Notes: generated by a model not told the origin, from the letters alone. Positions 36,733 through 45,016 are shown, counted from the first letter of the stretch. The stretch: 64,000 bases of DNA from Flavobacterium sp. WC2421 (GCF_040822115.1 NZ_CP162004.1:248001-312000), one strand, 5' to 3'. Numbers and translations are program-made.

Positions 36733-36863
36733 TTTGCTAACTATTAAATTATTTTAAGCATCACTTTTCAATTGAGGTTTCTACTGCTTTATGTAAAAAA
36801 AACGAACATTAAAATTACAACTTATTTAAAACCAAATCCTTTTTTAATGAAAATATTAACAAT

Positions 36864-36894
36864 AAAAAAGCCTTAACTCAATTTGAGTTAAGGC
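36864..36894 (-). terminator. Terminator of serB
   Basis: GCCTTAACTCA (36870-36880) pairs with TGAGTTAAGGC (36884-36894); a minus-strand T run follows. The serB stop codon is about 25 nt away. Confidence 0.88.
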
Positions 36895-36918
36895 CATAAA
36901 TATTTTTATAATAATATA

Positions 36919-38151
36919 TTACTCCATCATATCAATATGTCTATCATGATACCCCAAAAGATATAAAACACCATCCAATCCCAAACTAGAGATTGAAGTA
37001 GAAGCACTTTCTTTTACTGTAGGTTTAGCATGAAAAGCAATTCCTAAACCTGCCAAGTTTAACATTGGCAAATCATTGGCTCCATCACCTACTGCAATGG
37101 TTTGGTTGATATGTATTCCTTCTTTATCGGCAATGGCTTGTAGGTATTCGGCTTTTTTAGCTCCATCAACAATTTCCCCTATATATTTTCCTGTTAGTTT
37201 TCCATCAATAATCTCTAATTCATTGGCATGAACGTAATCGATCCCCAATTCCTTTTGCAAATATTTACCAAAATAGGTAAATCCACCAGATAATATAGCC
37301 GTTTTGTATCCATAATACTTCAGGGCTTTCATCAAGCGATGTGCTCCTTGCGTTATTGGTAAATTAACAGCTACTTTTTGTAAAACCTCTTCACTTAAAC
37401 CTTCAAGCAAAGCCATACGTTTCTTGAAGCTTTCGCTAAAATCAATTTCGCCGTTCATCGCTGATTCAGTGATGGCTCTCACCTGCTCCCCTACTCCTGC
37501 AAGATCCGCTAATTCGTCAATTACTTCCGTTTGAATTAAAGTAGAATCCATATCGAAACAAACCAATCGTCTGTTTCTTCTATACATATTGTCCTCTTGA
37601 AAAGAGATATCGACATCTAAAGTTCTGGAAATTTCCATAAAACTAGCTGTCATCAACGTTTTATCTACAATATTACCCGTTACGGATAATTGTACACAAG
37701 AACGAGGAAATTCCTCCTTTTCTACAACAGAAGTTCTACCCGTTAATCTTTTGATAGCATCAATATTTAAATTTTGATCCGACATGATTTTAGTAACCGC
37801 CGCTAATTGAACAGCTGTCAATGTTTCTCCCAAAATATTGATGATGTAACGTTGCTTGCGTTGCGCTTTTACCCAAATTTCGTAATCTGGGATTGTGATT
37901 GGAATAAACTTCACTTTGATTCCCAGCTCATAGGCTTTAAACAATAAATCCTTTAAAACAGGTGCTGAAGAAGAACCCGATTGTATTTCGAATAAAATTC
38001 CTAGAGAAAGTGTATCATGAATATCAGCTTGACCAATATCTAAAACAATAGCATCATAAGTTGCTAATATAGAAGTTAAACCAGCTGTTACACCAGGCTT
38101 ATCCTGACCAGAAACTTTTAATAAAATAATCTCTTTATCTTCTGTTATCAT
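36919..38151 (-). CDS. serB: Phosphoserine phosphatase SerB
   Basis: Dephosphorylates phosphoserine to serine, the last step of serine synthesis. 410 aa. The N-terminal part holds ACT domains (about residues 1-180; LLKVSGQDKPGVTAGLTSIL), the likely amino-acid-sensing region. The HAD phosphatase core begins with VCFDMDSTLIQTE (about 196-208; nucleophile in DMDST) and contains ILSGGFTYFGKYL and GDGANDLPML. This long ACT-HAD form is common in Bacteroidetes and Actinobacteria. Monocistronic with a clear terminator. Confidence 0.93.
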   Translation of the reverse strand: MITEDKEIILLKVSGQDKPGVTAGLTSILATYDAIVLDIGQADIHDTLSLGILFEIQSGSSSAPVLKDLLFKAYELGIKVKFIPITIPDYEIWVKAQRKQRYIINILGETLTAVQLAAVTKIMSDQNLNIDAIKRLTGRTSVVEKEEFPRSCVQLSVTGNIVDKTLMTASFMEISRTLDVDISFQEDNMYRRNRRLVCFDMDSTLIQTEVIDELADLAGVGEQVRAITESAMNGEIDFSESFKKRMALLEGLSEEVLQKVAVNLPITQGAHRLMKALKYYGYKTAILSGGFTYFGKYLQKELGIDYVHANELEIIDGKLTGKYIGEIVDGAKKAEYLQAIADKEGIHINQTIAVGDGANDLPMLNLAGLGIAFHAKPTVKESASTSISSLGLDGVLYLLGYHDRHIDMME

Positions 38152-38255
38152 TTTGTTTAATATTGATTTACGCGAACAAAAATCGGCAATCTATTGTAGA
38201 TATAAAAGAATAATGTTTGTTTTTTTTTACAATAACAAATAGTGTAAAGTACCCA

Positions 38256-38288
38256 TAAAAAAACCTGTTCAAATCAATGAACAGGTTT
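38256..38288 (-). terminator. Terminator of clpX
   Basis: AAACCTGTTCA (38261-38271) pairs with TGAACAGGTTT (38278-38288); a minus-strand T run follows, about 25 nt after the clpX stop. Confidence 0.88.
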
Positions 38289-38312
38289 ATATTTTTGAGA
38301 AAAACGCAATCT

Positions 38313-39545
38313 TTATGAAGCAATTTCCAAACGCTTCAATAAATTTCTATTCAACGTTTCTTTAGCGTAATCTACATCAATTTCTAATATTTTGTCATCA
38401 GAACTTGGTAGTTCATACATGGCATCCGTCAATATCGCTTCACATAGAGAACGCAATCCACGAGCCCCTAATTTGTATTCTAATGCTTTATCAACAATAA
38501 AATCCAATGCTTCATCAGTAATGCTGAAATCTACTTCATCCATCAAAAATAATTTTTGATATTGTTTGATTAAAGCATTCTTAGGTTGAGTCAAAATCGC
38601 TCTTAACGTTTCTCTGTCTAATGGATCCATGTGCGTTAACACTGGCAAACGACCAATAATCTCAGGAATTAATCCAAAATCTTTGATGTCTTTTGGAATA
38701 ATGTATTGCAACAAATTGTCTTTATCAATGTTATCCACATTTTTAGAAGTAGAATAACCAACCGCTTGACGGTTCAATCGTTTCGAAATAATTCTTTCGA
38801 TTCCATCAAAAGCACCACCAGCAATAAACAAAATATTTTGTGTGTTTACCTCAACAAATTTTTGGTCTGGGTGTTTACGTCCTCCTTTTGGCGGCACATT
38901 AACAACCGTTCCTTCTAGTAATTTCAACAACGCTTGTTGCACACCTTCACCCGAAACATCACGTGTAATAGATGGATTATCACTCTTACGAGCAATTTTG
39001 TCTATTTCGTCAATAAATACAATTCCGCGTTCTGCTTTAGCTACATCATAATCCGCAGCTTGTAGTAAACGAGTCAAAATACTTTCGACATCTTCACCCA
39101 CATAACCAGCTTCAGTAAGCACCGTAGCATCTACAATAGCCAAAGGAACGTCTAACATTTTAGCAATGGTTTTTGCCACTAATGTTTTTCCAGTTCCAGT
39201 TTGTCCTACCATGATGATATTACTTTTTTCAATCTCTACTTCGTCATCTAATTGCTGCTGCATTAAACGTTTGTAGTGATTGTAAACAGCAACCGACATT
39301 ACTTTTTTAGTTTGGTCTTGCCCAATAACGTATTGGTCTAAGAACGCTCTAATCTCTTTTGGTTTCTTTAAAATAAGATCCCCAGTTAGTTTAGAACTGC
39401 CAGATGATTTTATTTCTTCCAGTACAATTCCATGCGCTTGTTCGATACATTTATCACAGATATGCGCATCTATTCCAGCAATTAATAGTTGAGTTTCCGG
39501 TTTTTTCCTTCCACAAAATGAGCATTCTAATTTTTCTTTTGCCAT
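38313..39545 (-). CDS. clpX: ATP-dependent Clp protease ATP-binding subunit ClpX
   Basis: AAA+ unfoldase that feeds substrates to ClpP. 410 aa. The N-terminal zinc domain is intact (CSFCGRKKP and CDKCIEQA, about residues 8-38). Walker A GQTGTGKT is near residue 112, Walker B FIDEIDKI near 180, with GYVGEDVE and the C-terminal [10 protein letters not shown] motif. Three 7-nt repeats lie just before its start codon. It is last in the conserved tig-clpP-clpX order. Confidence 0.97.
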   Translation of the reverse strand: MAKEKLECSFCGRKKPETQLLIAGIDAHICDKCIEQAHGIVLEEIKSSGSSKLTGDLILKKPKEIRAFLDQYVIGQDQTKKVMSVAVYNHYKRLMQQQLDDEVEIEKSNIIMVGQTGTGKTLVAKTIAKMLDVPLAIVDATVLTEAGYVGEDVESILTRLLQAADYDVAKAERGIVFIDEIDKIARKSDNPSITRDVSGEGVQQALLKLLEGTVVNVPPKGGRKHPDQKFVEVNTQNILFIAGGAFDGIERIISKRLNRQAVGYSTSKNVDNIDKDNLLQYIIPKDIKDFGLIPEIIGRLPVLTHMDPLDRETLRAILTQPKNALIKQYQKLFLMDEVDFSITDEALDFIVDKALEYKLGARGLRSLCEAILTDAMYELPSSDDKILEIDVDYAKETLNRNLLKRLEIAS

Positions 39546-39553
39546 CTTTTTTT

Positions 39554-39574
39554 GTTTAAAGTTTAAAGTTTAAA
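39554..39574 (-). repeat. Three 7-nt leader repeats before clpX
   Basis: Three exact GTTTAAA units (plus strand) end 8 nt from the clpX start codon. On the coding strand the unit reads TTTAAAC, as before the other genes with this leader. Confidence 0.65.
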
Positions 39575-39617
39575 GTTACCACAGCAACCTTAAACCTTAA
39601 ACTTGTAACTATTTTTT

Positions 39618-40292
39618 TTAACTCCTTCTTAAAACTTCATCAATCATTCCGTATTCTTTTGCTTCATCAGCAATCATCCAATAATCACGTTCACTATCGT
39701 TGTGTACTTTTTCGAATGTTTGTCCTGAATGGTGCGAAATGATTTTATACAATTCGTCTTTCAGTTTCAACATTTCACGTAAGTTGATTTCCATATCAGT
39801 AGCCACACCTTGTGCTCCTCCTGATGGTTGGTGAATCATTACTCTTGAATGTGGCAATGCCGAACGTTTTCCTGCTGCTCCTGCACATAATAAAACCGCT
39901 CCCATAGAAGCTGCCATTCCTGTACAAATAGTCGCTACATCTGGCTTGATGTATTGCATCGTGTCATAGATTCCTAAACCAGCATAAACACTTCCTCCTG
40001 GAGAGTTTAAGTAAATTTGGATATCTTTAGAAGCATCAGCGCTTTCTAAGAATAATAATTGTGCTTGAACGATATTTGCAATTTGGTCATCAATTCCTGT
40101 ACCTAGAAAAATAATTCTGTCCATCATCAATCTTGAGAAAACGTCTAATTGAGAGATGTTCAACTGGCGCTCCTCGATGATGTATGGAGTCATATTTGTA
40201 GGATTCATTGCTGCTACGATTTTATCGTAATACATTGCATTTACTCCTTGATGCTTTGTAGCAAATTTTTTAAATTCTTTACCGTAGTTCAT
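39618..40292 (-). CDS. clpP: ATP-dependent Clp protease proteolytic subunit ClpP
   Basis: Serine protease of 224 aa that assembles into a two-ring chamber. I start it at the ATG at 40292 (MNYGKEFKKFATKHQG); the longer frame would need a TTG and has no family support. The catalytic serine is in GMAASMGAVL, the histidine in HSRVMIHQPSGGAQG, with the acidic partner further on. Its leader has 7-nt repeats. Transcribed between tig and clpX. Confidence 0.96.
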   Translation of the reverse strand: MNYGKEFKKFATKHQGVNAMYYDKIVAAMNPTNMTPYIIEERQLNISQLDVFSRLMMDRIIFLGTGIDDQIANIVQAQLLFLESADASKDIQIYLNSPGGSVYAGLGIYDTMQYIKPDVATICTGMAASMGAVLLCAGAAGKRSALPHSRVMIHQPSGGAQGVATDMEINLREMLKLKDELYKIISHHSGQTFEKVHNDSERDYWMIADEAKEYGMIDEVLRRS

Positions 40293-40300
40293 TTTTATAA

Positions 40301-40335
40301 GTTTAAAAGTTTGAAAGTCTAAAGTCTGAAAGTTA
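40301..40335 (-). repeat. 7-nt-period leader before clpP
   Basis: Degenerate units of the GTTTAAA/AGTCTAA kind repeat about every 7 nt, ending 8 nt from the clpP start codon. Confidence 0.55.
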
Positions 40336-40396
40336 CATAATCCGTAAGTCAAAGTTCATACCCTAAATACAAATAATGTCAATTTGTCTCCTTTTC

Positions 40397-40540
40397 TAGC
40401 CCAGATCGCAGTGTAAAGCTTTTTGAAAACTGTTTTTTAGTTTTTTCATTCTTGTAAAGCGACTGAAAGAAGCTCTTACAAGAAGAATAAAAACTGAAAC
40501 AGTTGAAAAAACTTGAAACGAAGAGCTGGATTAGCTTCTG
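40397..40540 (+). repeat. Structured dispersed repeat, family B, copy 2
   Basis: Begins TAGCCCAGATCGCAGTG and ends GAGCTGGATTAGCTTCT, matching the ends of copy 1 at 10258. The inner stem is much longer: the arms around 40417-40432 and 40500-40515 (AAAGCTTTTTGAAAACTG against CAGTTGAAAAAACTTG) are complementary. A 62-codon open frame on the minus strand over it is not a gene. Confidence 0.65.
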
Positions 40541-40555
40541 AAATTGATTCAAATA

Positions 40556-40590
40556 AAAGAGCGTCAAAGAAAAAAATTCATTTGACGCTC
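40556..40590 (-). terminator. Terminator of tig
   Basis: GAGCGTCAAA (40559-40568) pairs with TTTGACGCTC (40581-40590), with a minus-strand T-rich tract. It lies about 90 nt after the tig stop codon and before the repeat at 40397. Confidence 0.75.
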
Positions 40591-40640
40591 AAATATAACT
40601 ATTTTTTATTATTTAGTCTTTGTAATAAAATCATAATTTT

Positions 40641-40676
40641 TGACATTTGACTTTATGACTTTTGACTTTAAGGACT
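40641..40676. repeat. 7-nt-period GACTTT tract after tig
   Basis: Units of the form TGACTTT/TGACATT recur with a 7-nt period directly after the tig stop codon. Confidence 0.5.
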
Positions 40677-40681
40677 AAAAT

Positions 40682-42007
40682 TTATTCTCCGTAAGACGCA
40701 GCGATAAATTCGTCGTAAGTAACTTCTTTAGTAGTTGGTTGTGCTTTTTCTTTGAACAATTCCAACAATTTTTCAGCAACCACTTGGTCAGAAAGTCTTT
40801 TTACTTCGTCTTGGTTAGACAAAACTCTTGCAACAATTCCTTGAACTTCTTCGTCCGTAGGATTTGTTTGTCCGAATTGTGCCATTTGCTGACGGATGTT
40901 TTTTGTAGTAAATGTTTTCAAATCTTCAAAAGTGATTTTGATGTCTGATTGAGCCATTGCTCTACCTTCGATCAATTGAAAACGCAATCCTTTTTCAGAA
41001 CGTGCATATTCAACTTCAGCTTCCTCAGGAGATAATTTTTTCTCTCCAACAGTTTGCAACCATTTTTTCAAGAATTCTGAAGGCAAATCAAATTTTGTGT
41101 TTTCGATTAAGAACTCAGTAACATCTCCTAATAATTTTTGGTCCGCTTGAGTTGCAAATTGCGCCTCAGCATCTTCTTTGATTTTTGCTTTCAACTCATC
41201 TAATGAAGCTACAGTTCCAGCACCAAACAATTTGTCAAACAATTCTTGATTCAATTCAGCTAGTTCCGCTGCGTTGATTGCTTCAATAGTGAAGTTTACA
41301 TCAGCATCTAAACCGTGAACATCATCATGACTTACTTTCATTACGTCCATCAATTGGTGGTCGTCTTCAAATAAACCTTTAGTATTTACAGTAACCACGT
41401 CACCTACTTTTTTACCAATGAATAAATCAAAAGTCGCTTTGTCTTTAAAAAGATCAGCAGCAATAGTAGTTGCGTTATTAATTCCTTTTTCTTCGTTAGA
41501 GAATGTTCCAGTAACATCCGAGTCAGCTGCAACAACCTCTTGAGGAATTGCAGTACCAAATTGTTTTTGGATACGAGCTACTTGACCATCGATTAATTTA
41601 TCGTCAGCAGTAACTACATATTTCACGATATCGTTTTTAGCCTCTAAATCCAATTCGAAGTTAGGAACCAAACCAATTTCATATTCAAAAACCAATTCTT
41701 CAGCAGCCCAATCAAAGTTTTCGTTTACTTTAGGAAGTGGAGTCCCAAGAAGGTTTAATCTTTCTGATTGTACAAAACGCTCTAAAGCCAAGTCAACCAC
41801 TTTTTTAACTTCTTCTTCTTTTATCGCTTTACCGTATTGTTTTTCAACAAGATCTTTAGGCACAGCTCCTTTTCTAAATCCTTTAACTGTTGCCAAAGGC
41901 ATTTTTTCGTTTATTCTTTTTGCTACTTGACCTTTGTAATCCATCTGAACAACTGTCATTACAATCGTTTCGTTTACAGCGTCTATTGCTACTCTTTTGA
42001 TATCCAT
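40682..42007 (-). CDS. tig: Trigger factor (ribosome-bound chaperone and prolyl isomerase)
   Basis: A 441-aa ribosome-associated chaperone that shields nascent chains. The N-terminal ribosome-binding domain with the signature GFRKGAVPKDLVEKQYG (about residues 44-60) is clear. The PPIase domain region (about 155-235) looks degenerate, as is usual in Bacteroidetes trigger factors, with a large insertion relative to the FKBP core, so isomerase activity is uncertain. The C-terminal helical arm follows. First gene of the tig-clpP-clpX group. Confidence 0.93.
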   Translation of the reverse strand: MDIKRVAIDAVNETIVMTVVQMDYKGQVAKRINEKMPLATVKGFRKGAVPKDLVEKQYGKAIKEEEVKKVVDLALERFVQSERLNLLGTPLPKVNENFDWAAEELVFEYEIGLVPNFELDLEAKNDIVKYVVTADDKLIDGQVARIQKQFGTAIPQEVVAADSDVTGTFSNEEKGINNATTIAADLFKDKATFDLFIGKKVGDVVTVNTKGLFEDDHQLMDVMKVSHDDVHGLDADVNFTIEAINAAELAELNQELFDKLFGAGTVASLDELKAKIKEDAEAQFATQADQKLLGDVTEFLIENTKFDLPSEFLKKWLQTVGEKKLSPEEAEVEYARSEKGLRFQLIEGRAMAQSDIKITFEDLKTFTTKNIRQQMAQFGQTNPTDEEVQGIVARVLSNQDEVKRLSDQVVAEKLLELFKEKAQPTTKEVTYDEFIAASYGE

Positions 42008-42041
42008 CTTCTTCTTTAATTTACATGATAAAATTCGCCTG

Positions 42042-42072
42042 CAAAATTATAAAATTTTTGCTCGCCAACCAA
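42042..42072 (-). promoter_or_regulatory. Promoter of tig
   Basis: On the minus strand TTG (42072-42070), a 20-nt spacer and TAATTTTG (42049-42042) fit the Bacteroidetes promoter consensus. Confidence 0.6.
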
Positions 42073-42161
42073 GTTTTTTTACCACCGATACTGAAGCGTC
42101 AATACAGAATGAAATTTCTATGCGTTTTAGACTGCAATAACGAAGATTTTCCTAAGCATTT

Positions 42162-42270
42162 GGGCGTGACCCTTCCTAAAAAGTACGGGTCAGGCTGTTC
42201 GTTCCCGCTTTTATAGTTTTATCCCGAAGGGTAAAACTATAAAGAGCTCCACTGCCATCCTTCACGCAGT
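42162..42270 (+). repeat. Structured dispersed repeat, family A, copy 2
   Basis: Same ends as copy 1 at 4531: GCGTG (42164-42168)/CACGC (42263-42267), and hairpin GACCC (42168-42172)/GGGTC (42187-42191). The inner variable stem has a quite different sequence but is again self-complementary: CTTTTATAGTTTTA (42208-42221) against TAAAACTATAAAG (42232-42244), closed by a CCC-GAA-GGG cap. Confidence 0.72.
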
Positions 42271-42276
42271 TCCTAG

Positions 42277-42310
42277 TCGAAAGTTAGAAAGTCGAAAGGC
42301 TTAAAGTCAA
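42277..42310 (+). repeat. 7-nt-period tract upstream of the TIR gene
   Basis: AAAGTC-like units recur about every 7 nt directly after the family A repeat. Together with that repeat it fills most of the gene-free stretch 42008-42437 between tig and the TIR gene. Confidence 0.5.
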
Positions 42311-42383
42311 ACCGAAGTTTCAAATCAAGACGATTCGAAAGAAAACAATTACATTCCATAAATAGAAAGCGGAAAAAGTTGCA

Positions 42384-42391
42384 TATATTTG
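42384..42391 (+). promoter_or_regulatory. -7 element of the TIR gene
   Basis: TATATTTG matches the consensus. Transcription starting a few bases later would leave no leader for the ATG at 42399, which favours the ATG at 42438 as the start. Confidence 0.5.
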
Positions 42392-42437
42392 ATGATATAT
42401 GCAAGTTGAGAGCAATCTTAAAATATCGAAGAGAAAC

Positions 42438-43214
42438 ATGAGTAAAATATTTTTAAGTCACACAAGCATTGATAAACCATTTGTTAGAAAATTATCAGCA
42501 GATTTGAGACGATATGGCCATACAGTTTGGATTGACGAAGCAGAAATTAATATTGGAGATTCACTAATTGGGAAAATTCGTGAAGGATTAGATTCTGTTG
42601 ATTATGTTGCTGTTGTTTTATCAAATGCATCTATTAATAGTCAATGGGTTCAAAAGGAAATAGAAATCGCTTCTAATCGAGAAATTGACGAAAAGAAAAT
42701 AATTGTTTTGCCATTATTAATTGAAAACGTAGAACTTCCTGGATTTTTGAAAGGTAAATTTTATGGTGATTTTTCTAGCGATGCTGAATATTCAGAAAAG
42801 CTAAATTTGTTATTAAGAAGTTTGGGAGACAGTAAAACAGTTATAGAAGAAAAGCCAGCCGAATTATTAAAACTAATAACTGAACTCGAAGAAGCTAGAG
42901 CAATTGCTGAAAAGCATAAAAAAGAATTTGAAAAAATTCAAAATTATACTTTATCCTCAAAAAGTGAAAAACTTCAAAATAAAATAGTAGAAGAAAATAG
43001 CACTAATCCAGAATATGCTCCAATAAACAATGCCTATGCATTTGAATTAGGAGAAGTTGCAATAACAATTGGTTATTTACTTTGGGTAATTGAGAAAATT
43101 AAAAGACAAGGTTCTCATGCAGTCGAGTGGCTACTTGAAATTGATGATAAATGGGATATGGCTATTAGAATGCTTGAAGCTTATTCTGACATGGTGAATA
43201 GTGCCGAAATATGA
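42438..43214 (+). CDS. Stand-alone TIR-domain protein
   Basis: 258 aa with an N-terminal TIR domain (residues 1 to about 125): KIFLSHTSIDKPFVRKLSADL (split over 3-23), the WIDE segment (31-34), and S68-Q-W70-V-Q-K-E74, where E74 is in the position of the catalytic glutamate of NAD-cleaving TIR proteins. It is followed by a likely coiled coil (about 135-170) and a C-terminal helical region (about 195-258) that I do not recognise. The ATG at 42399 would add 13 residues, but the promoter is too close. Bacterial TIR proteins often act in phage defence or signalling; no partner gene (SIR2, STING, cyclase) is adjacent. A long attC-like dyad follows directly. Confidence 0.82.
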   Translation: MSKIFLSHTSIDKPFVRKLSADLRRYGHTVWIDEAEINIGDSLIGKIREGLDSVDYVAVVLSNASINSQWVQKEIEIASNREIDEKKIIVLPLLIENVELPGFLKGKFYGDFSSDAEYSEKLNLLLRSLGDSKTVIEEKPAELLKLITELEEARAIAEKHKKEFEKIQNYTLSSKSEKLQNKIVEENSTNPEYAPINNAYAFELGEVAITIGYLLWVIEKIKRQGSHAVEWLLEIDDKWDMAIRMLEAYSDMVNSAEI

Positions 43215-43220
43215 AAGACT

Positions 43221-43346
43221 GCTCACAACCGCCGTTTTGATATAGCTGGAATTTAGTGGAATTATCGTTTCGTATCAAGTTTTCGTTAAGCCGAAAATCG
43301 AGCGGTTACGAACATCCAGCCATCTCAAAGGCAAAACGTTGTACGC
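43221..43346 (+). repeat. Long nested dyad (attC-like) after the TIR gene
   Basis: About 126 nt. The two halves pair in five nested blocks: GC..ACAAC (43221-43229) with GTTGT..GC (43338-43346); CGTTTTG (43233-43239) with CAAAACG (43332-43338); GCTGG (43245-43249) with CCAGC (43316-43320); TTCGTA with TACGAA; TTTTCG (43280-43285) with CGAAAA (43292-43297). This layout resembles integron attC sites, although the outer boxes do not exactly match the attC consensus. Confidence 0.5.
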
Positions 43347-43400
43347 AATCTTGAAAAATCTAATGCAAACAAAAAATATAAAACCTTTAAAAAGTATAAA

Positions 43401-43874
43401 ATGAAAAAATCAATTTTAGCCCTATTTATTTTAGCCTCATCATCGGGATTTTCCCAAAATTCCGAATATAAAGTTTCCTCATATCTTTCAGAGGGCACAA
43501 AAGCACCAAATACTCATTACATAGGAGAAGCTTGGTTGAATGCAATTATTCACGATGATACTGAATTGGGTTATAATATCACAAAAGCAACATTTAAAGC
43601 CAACTCAACCTTGGATTGGCATAAACATGGTTCTGCACAAGTCTTAATAATTGTAGATGGAGAAGCATATTATCAAGAAAGAGGAAAAGAACCCATGAGT
43701 CTGAAAAAAGGTGATGTGATTAAATGTGAAAAAGATATAGAACACTGGCATTCCTCAACCAAGGTTAGTGATGTGACTTATTTAGCTTTATATGCTGGTG
43801 GACAACCGACAACTTGGACTGAGGTACTAACACAAGAATATTACGATGAGGTAGCCGAAAAACTAAAAAACTAA
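43401..43874 (+). CDS. Secreted cupin-domain protein
   Basis: A 157-aa protein with a signal peptide (MKKSILALFILASSSGFSQ) and one cupin domain (about residues 60-135). The metal-binding residues appear in LDWHKHGSAQVLIIVDGEAYYQE (split motif HKH at about 73-75) and the later IEHWHSS (about 113-119). Secreted cupins of this kind often accompany carboxymuconolactone decarboxylase genes; here such a gene is 2 kb away (45804). The substrate is unknown. Confidence 0.85.
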   Translation: MKKSILALFILASSSGFSQNSEYKVSSYLSEGTKAPNTHYIGEAWLNAIIHDDTELGYNITKATFKANSTLDWHKHGSAQVLIIVDGEAYYQERGKEPMSLKKGDVIKCEKDIEHWHSSTKVSDVTYLALYAGGQPTTWTEVLTQEYYDEVAEKLKN

Positions 43875-43903
43875 TTGATAATGCTCAAAACTTTTCCCCC
43901 TTG

Positions 43904-43930
43904 CTGGCGCGAGCGTTTCGCTCGTGAATA
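43904..43930 (+). repeat. GC-rich palindromic repeat, copy 1
   Basis: GGCGCGAGCGTTTCGCTCGTG, itself a hairpin (CGAGCG/CGCTCG). Near-identical copies lie at 44016 (inverted) and 44993. It is far richer in G and C than its surroundings. Confidence 0.65.
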
Positions 43931-44015
43931 CCAAGTATAAAAAGAGCAACAGGAAATTTAGTTAATTAATAATTATCTACTTTTAAAATAATTAGTAATT
44001 GATTTTGATTGCGGG

Positions 44016-44035
44016 CACGAGCGAGACGCTCGCGC
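44016..44035 (-). repeat. GC-rich palindromic repeat, copy 2 (inverted)
   Basis: Reverse complement of GCGCGAGCGTCTCGCTCGTG. It forms inverted pairs with the copies at 43904 and 44993; the latter pair flanks lgt. Confidence 0.65.
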
Positions 44036-44145
44036 GAGCAAAGGGAAAATAGGGCTTAATTTAATCCCAAACCCGCTGTAGCAGCATAACTTTAGTCGCG
44101 AGTTTACCTAAAAATAGCAGAAAATAAAAATCAATAAAAAAGAAT

Positions 44146-44973
44146 ATGATTGCATTGTACATAAATTGGGATTTTGACTCCGAAATAATAAACATTTATG
44201 GTTTTCCATTAAAATATTACGGACTTTTATTTGCTTGTGGATTACTTTTATCTATGTACATTCTGAAAGGAATTTTCAGAAGAGAAAACTTAAAAGATAG
44301 TGCACACGAAGCATTGTTTATTTACGGAATAGTTGGAATTTTTGTTGGAGCAAGATTAGGACATTGTTTATTTTATGATTTTGAGTATTATTCTAAAAAT
44401 CTATTAGAAATTATTTTACCAATTAAGAAAACTCTAAATGGAGAATACAAATTTATCGGCTTTGCAGGTTTAGCTAGTCACGGAGGAACAGTTGGGTTAA
44501 TTATTTCACTTTATTTATATTCAAAAAAATATGAAATGAAATATCTTAAAACACTTGACTTAATAGCAATCGTCGCTCCACTTGGAGCAACATTTATAAG
44601 ACTTGCAAATTTAATGAACTCTGAAATGATTGGCAATCCGACTTCAATGCCTTGGGCATTTATTTTTAAACGTGTTGATAATATACCAAGACATCCAGCA
44701 CAACTTTATGAAGCGATTTCGTATTTCTTAATTTTCATTACAGTCTTCACTATTTATAAAACTAATAACATAAAGTTAGGAAATGGATTTTTGTTTGGTT
44801 TAACAATAACTTTAATATTCATAATGAGGATTTTAATAGAATTTATTAAAATAAATCAAGTAGATTTTGAAAAAGGAATGAGTTTAAATATGGGACAAAT
44901 ATTGAGTATTCCCTTTGTTTTATTGGGATTATACTTTGTGGCTTTAAATATACTTAAAAACGAACCTAAGTAA
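44146..44973 (+). CDS. lgt: Prolipoprotein diacylglyceryl transferase Lgt
   Basis: A 275-aa inner-membrane enzyme that transfers diacylglycerol from phosphatidylglycerol to the lipobox cysteine of prolipoproteins. Seven hydrophobic helices are visible. Signature segments are GARLGHCLFYD (about 67-77), GLASHGGTVG (about 107-116) with the essential histidine, RLANLMNSEMIG (about 142-153) and HPAQLYEA (about 185-192). The gene is bracketed by inverted GC-rich repeats and sits in an accessory stretch, so it may be an additional copy rather than the only lgt of the genome. Confidence 0.93.
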   Translation: MIALYINWDFDSEIINIYGFPLKYYGLLFACGLLLSMYILKGIFRRENLKDSAHEALFIYGIVGIFVGARLGHCLFYDFEYYSKNLLEIILPIKKTLNGEYKFIGFAGLASHGGTVGLIISLYLYSKKYEMKYLKTLDLIAIVAPLGATFIRLANLMNSEMIGNPTSMPWAFIFKRVDNIPRHPAQLYEAISYFLIFITVFTIYKTNNIKLGNGFLFGLTITLIFIMRILIEFIKINQVDFEKGMSLNMGQILSIPFVLLGLYFVALNILKNEPK

Positions 44974-44992
44974 AAAACCAGCCCCAGTCTAC

Positions 44993-45016
44993 TGGCGCGA
45001 GCGTCTCGCTCGTGAA
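44993..45016 (+). repeat. GC-rich palindromic repeat, copy 3
   Basis: TGGCGCGAGCGTCTCGCTCG continuing TGAACA; same orientation as copy 1, 20 nt after lgt. Confidence 0.65.

Noticed and set aside
40379-40567. 62-codon open frame on the minus strand between clpP and tig
   Set aside because: Fully covered by the family B repeat and the tig terminator; openness comes from the AT-rich stem.
42438-43214. TIR gene as part of a Thoeris or CBASS system
   Set aside because: No SIR2/ThsA, cyclase or other effector is next to it; it can only be called a stand-alone TIR protein.
43901-44040. CRISPR-like array because of repeated GC-rich units
   Set aside because: Only three units, irregular spacing and mixed orientation, and no cas genes.
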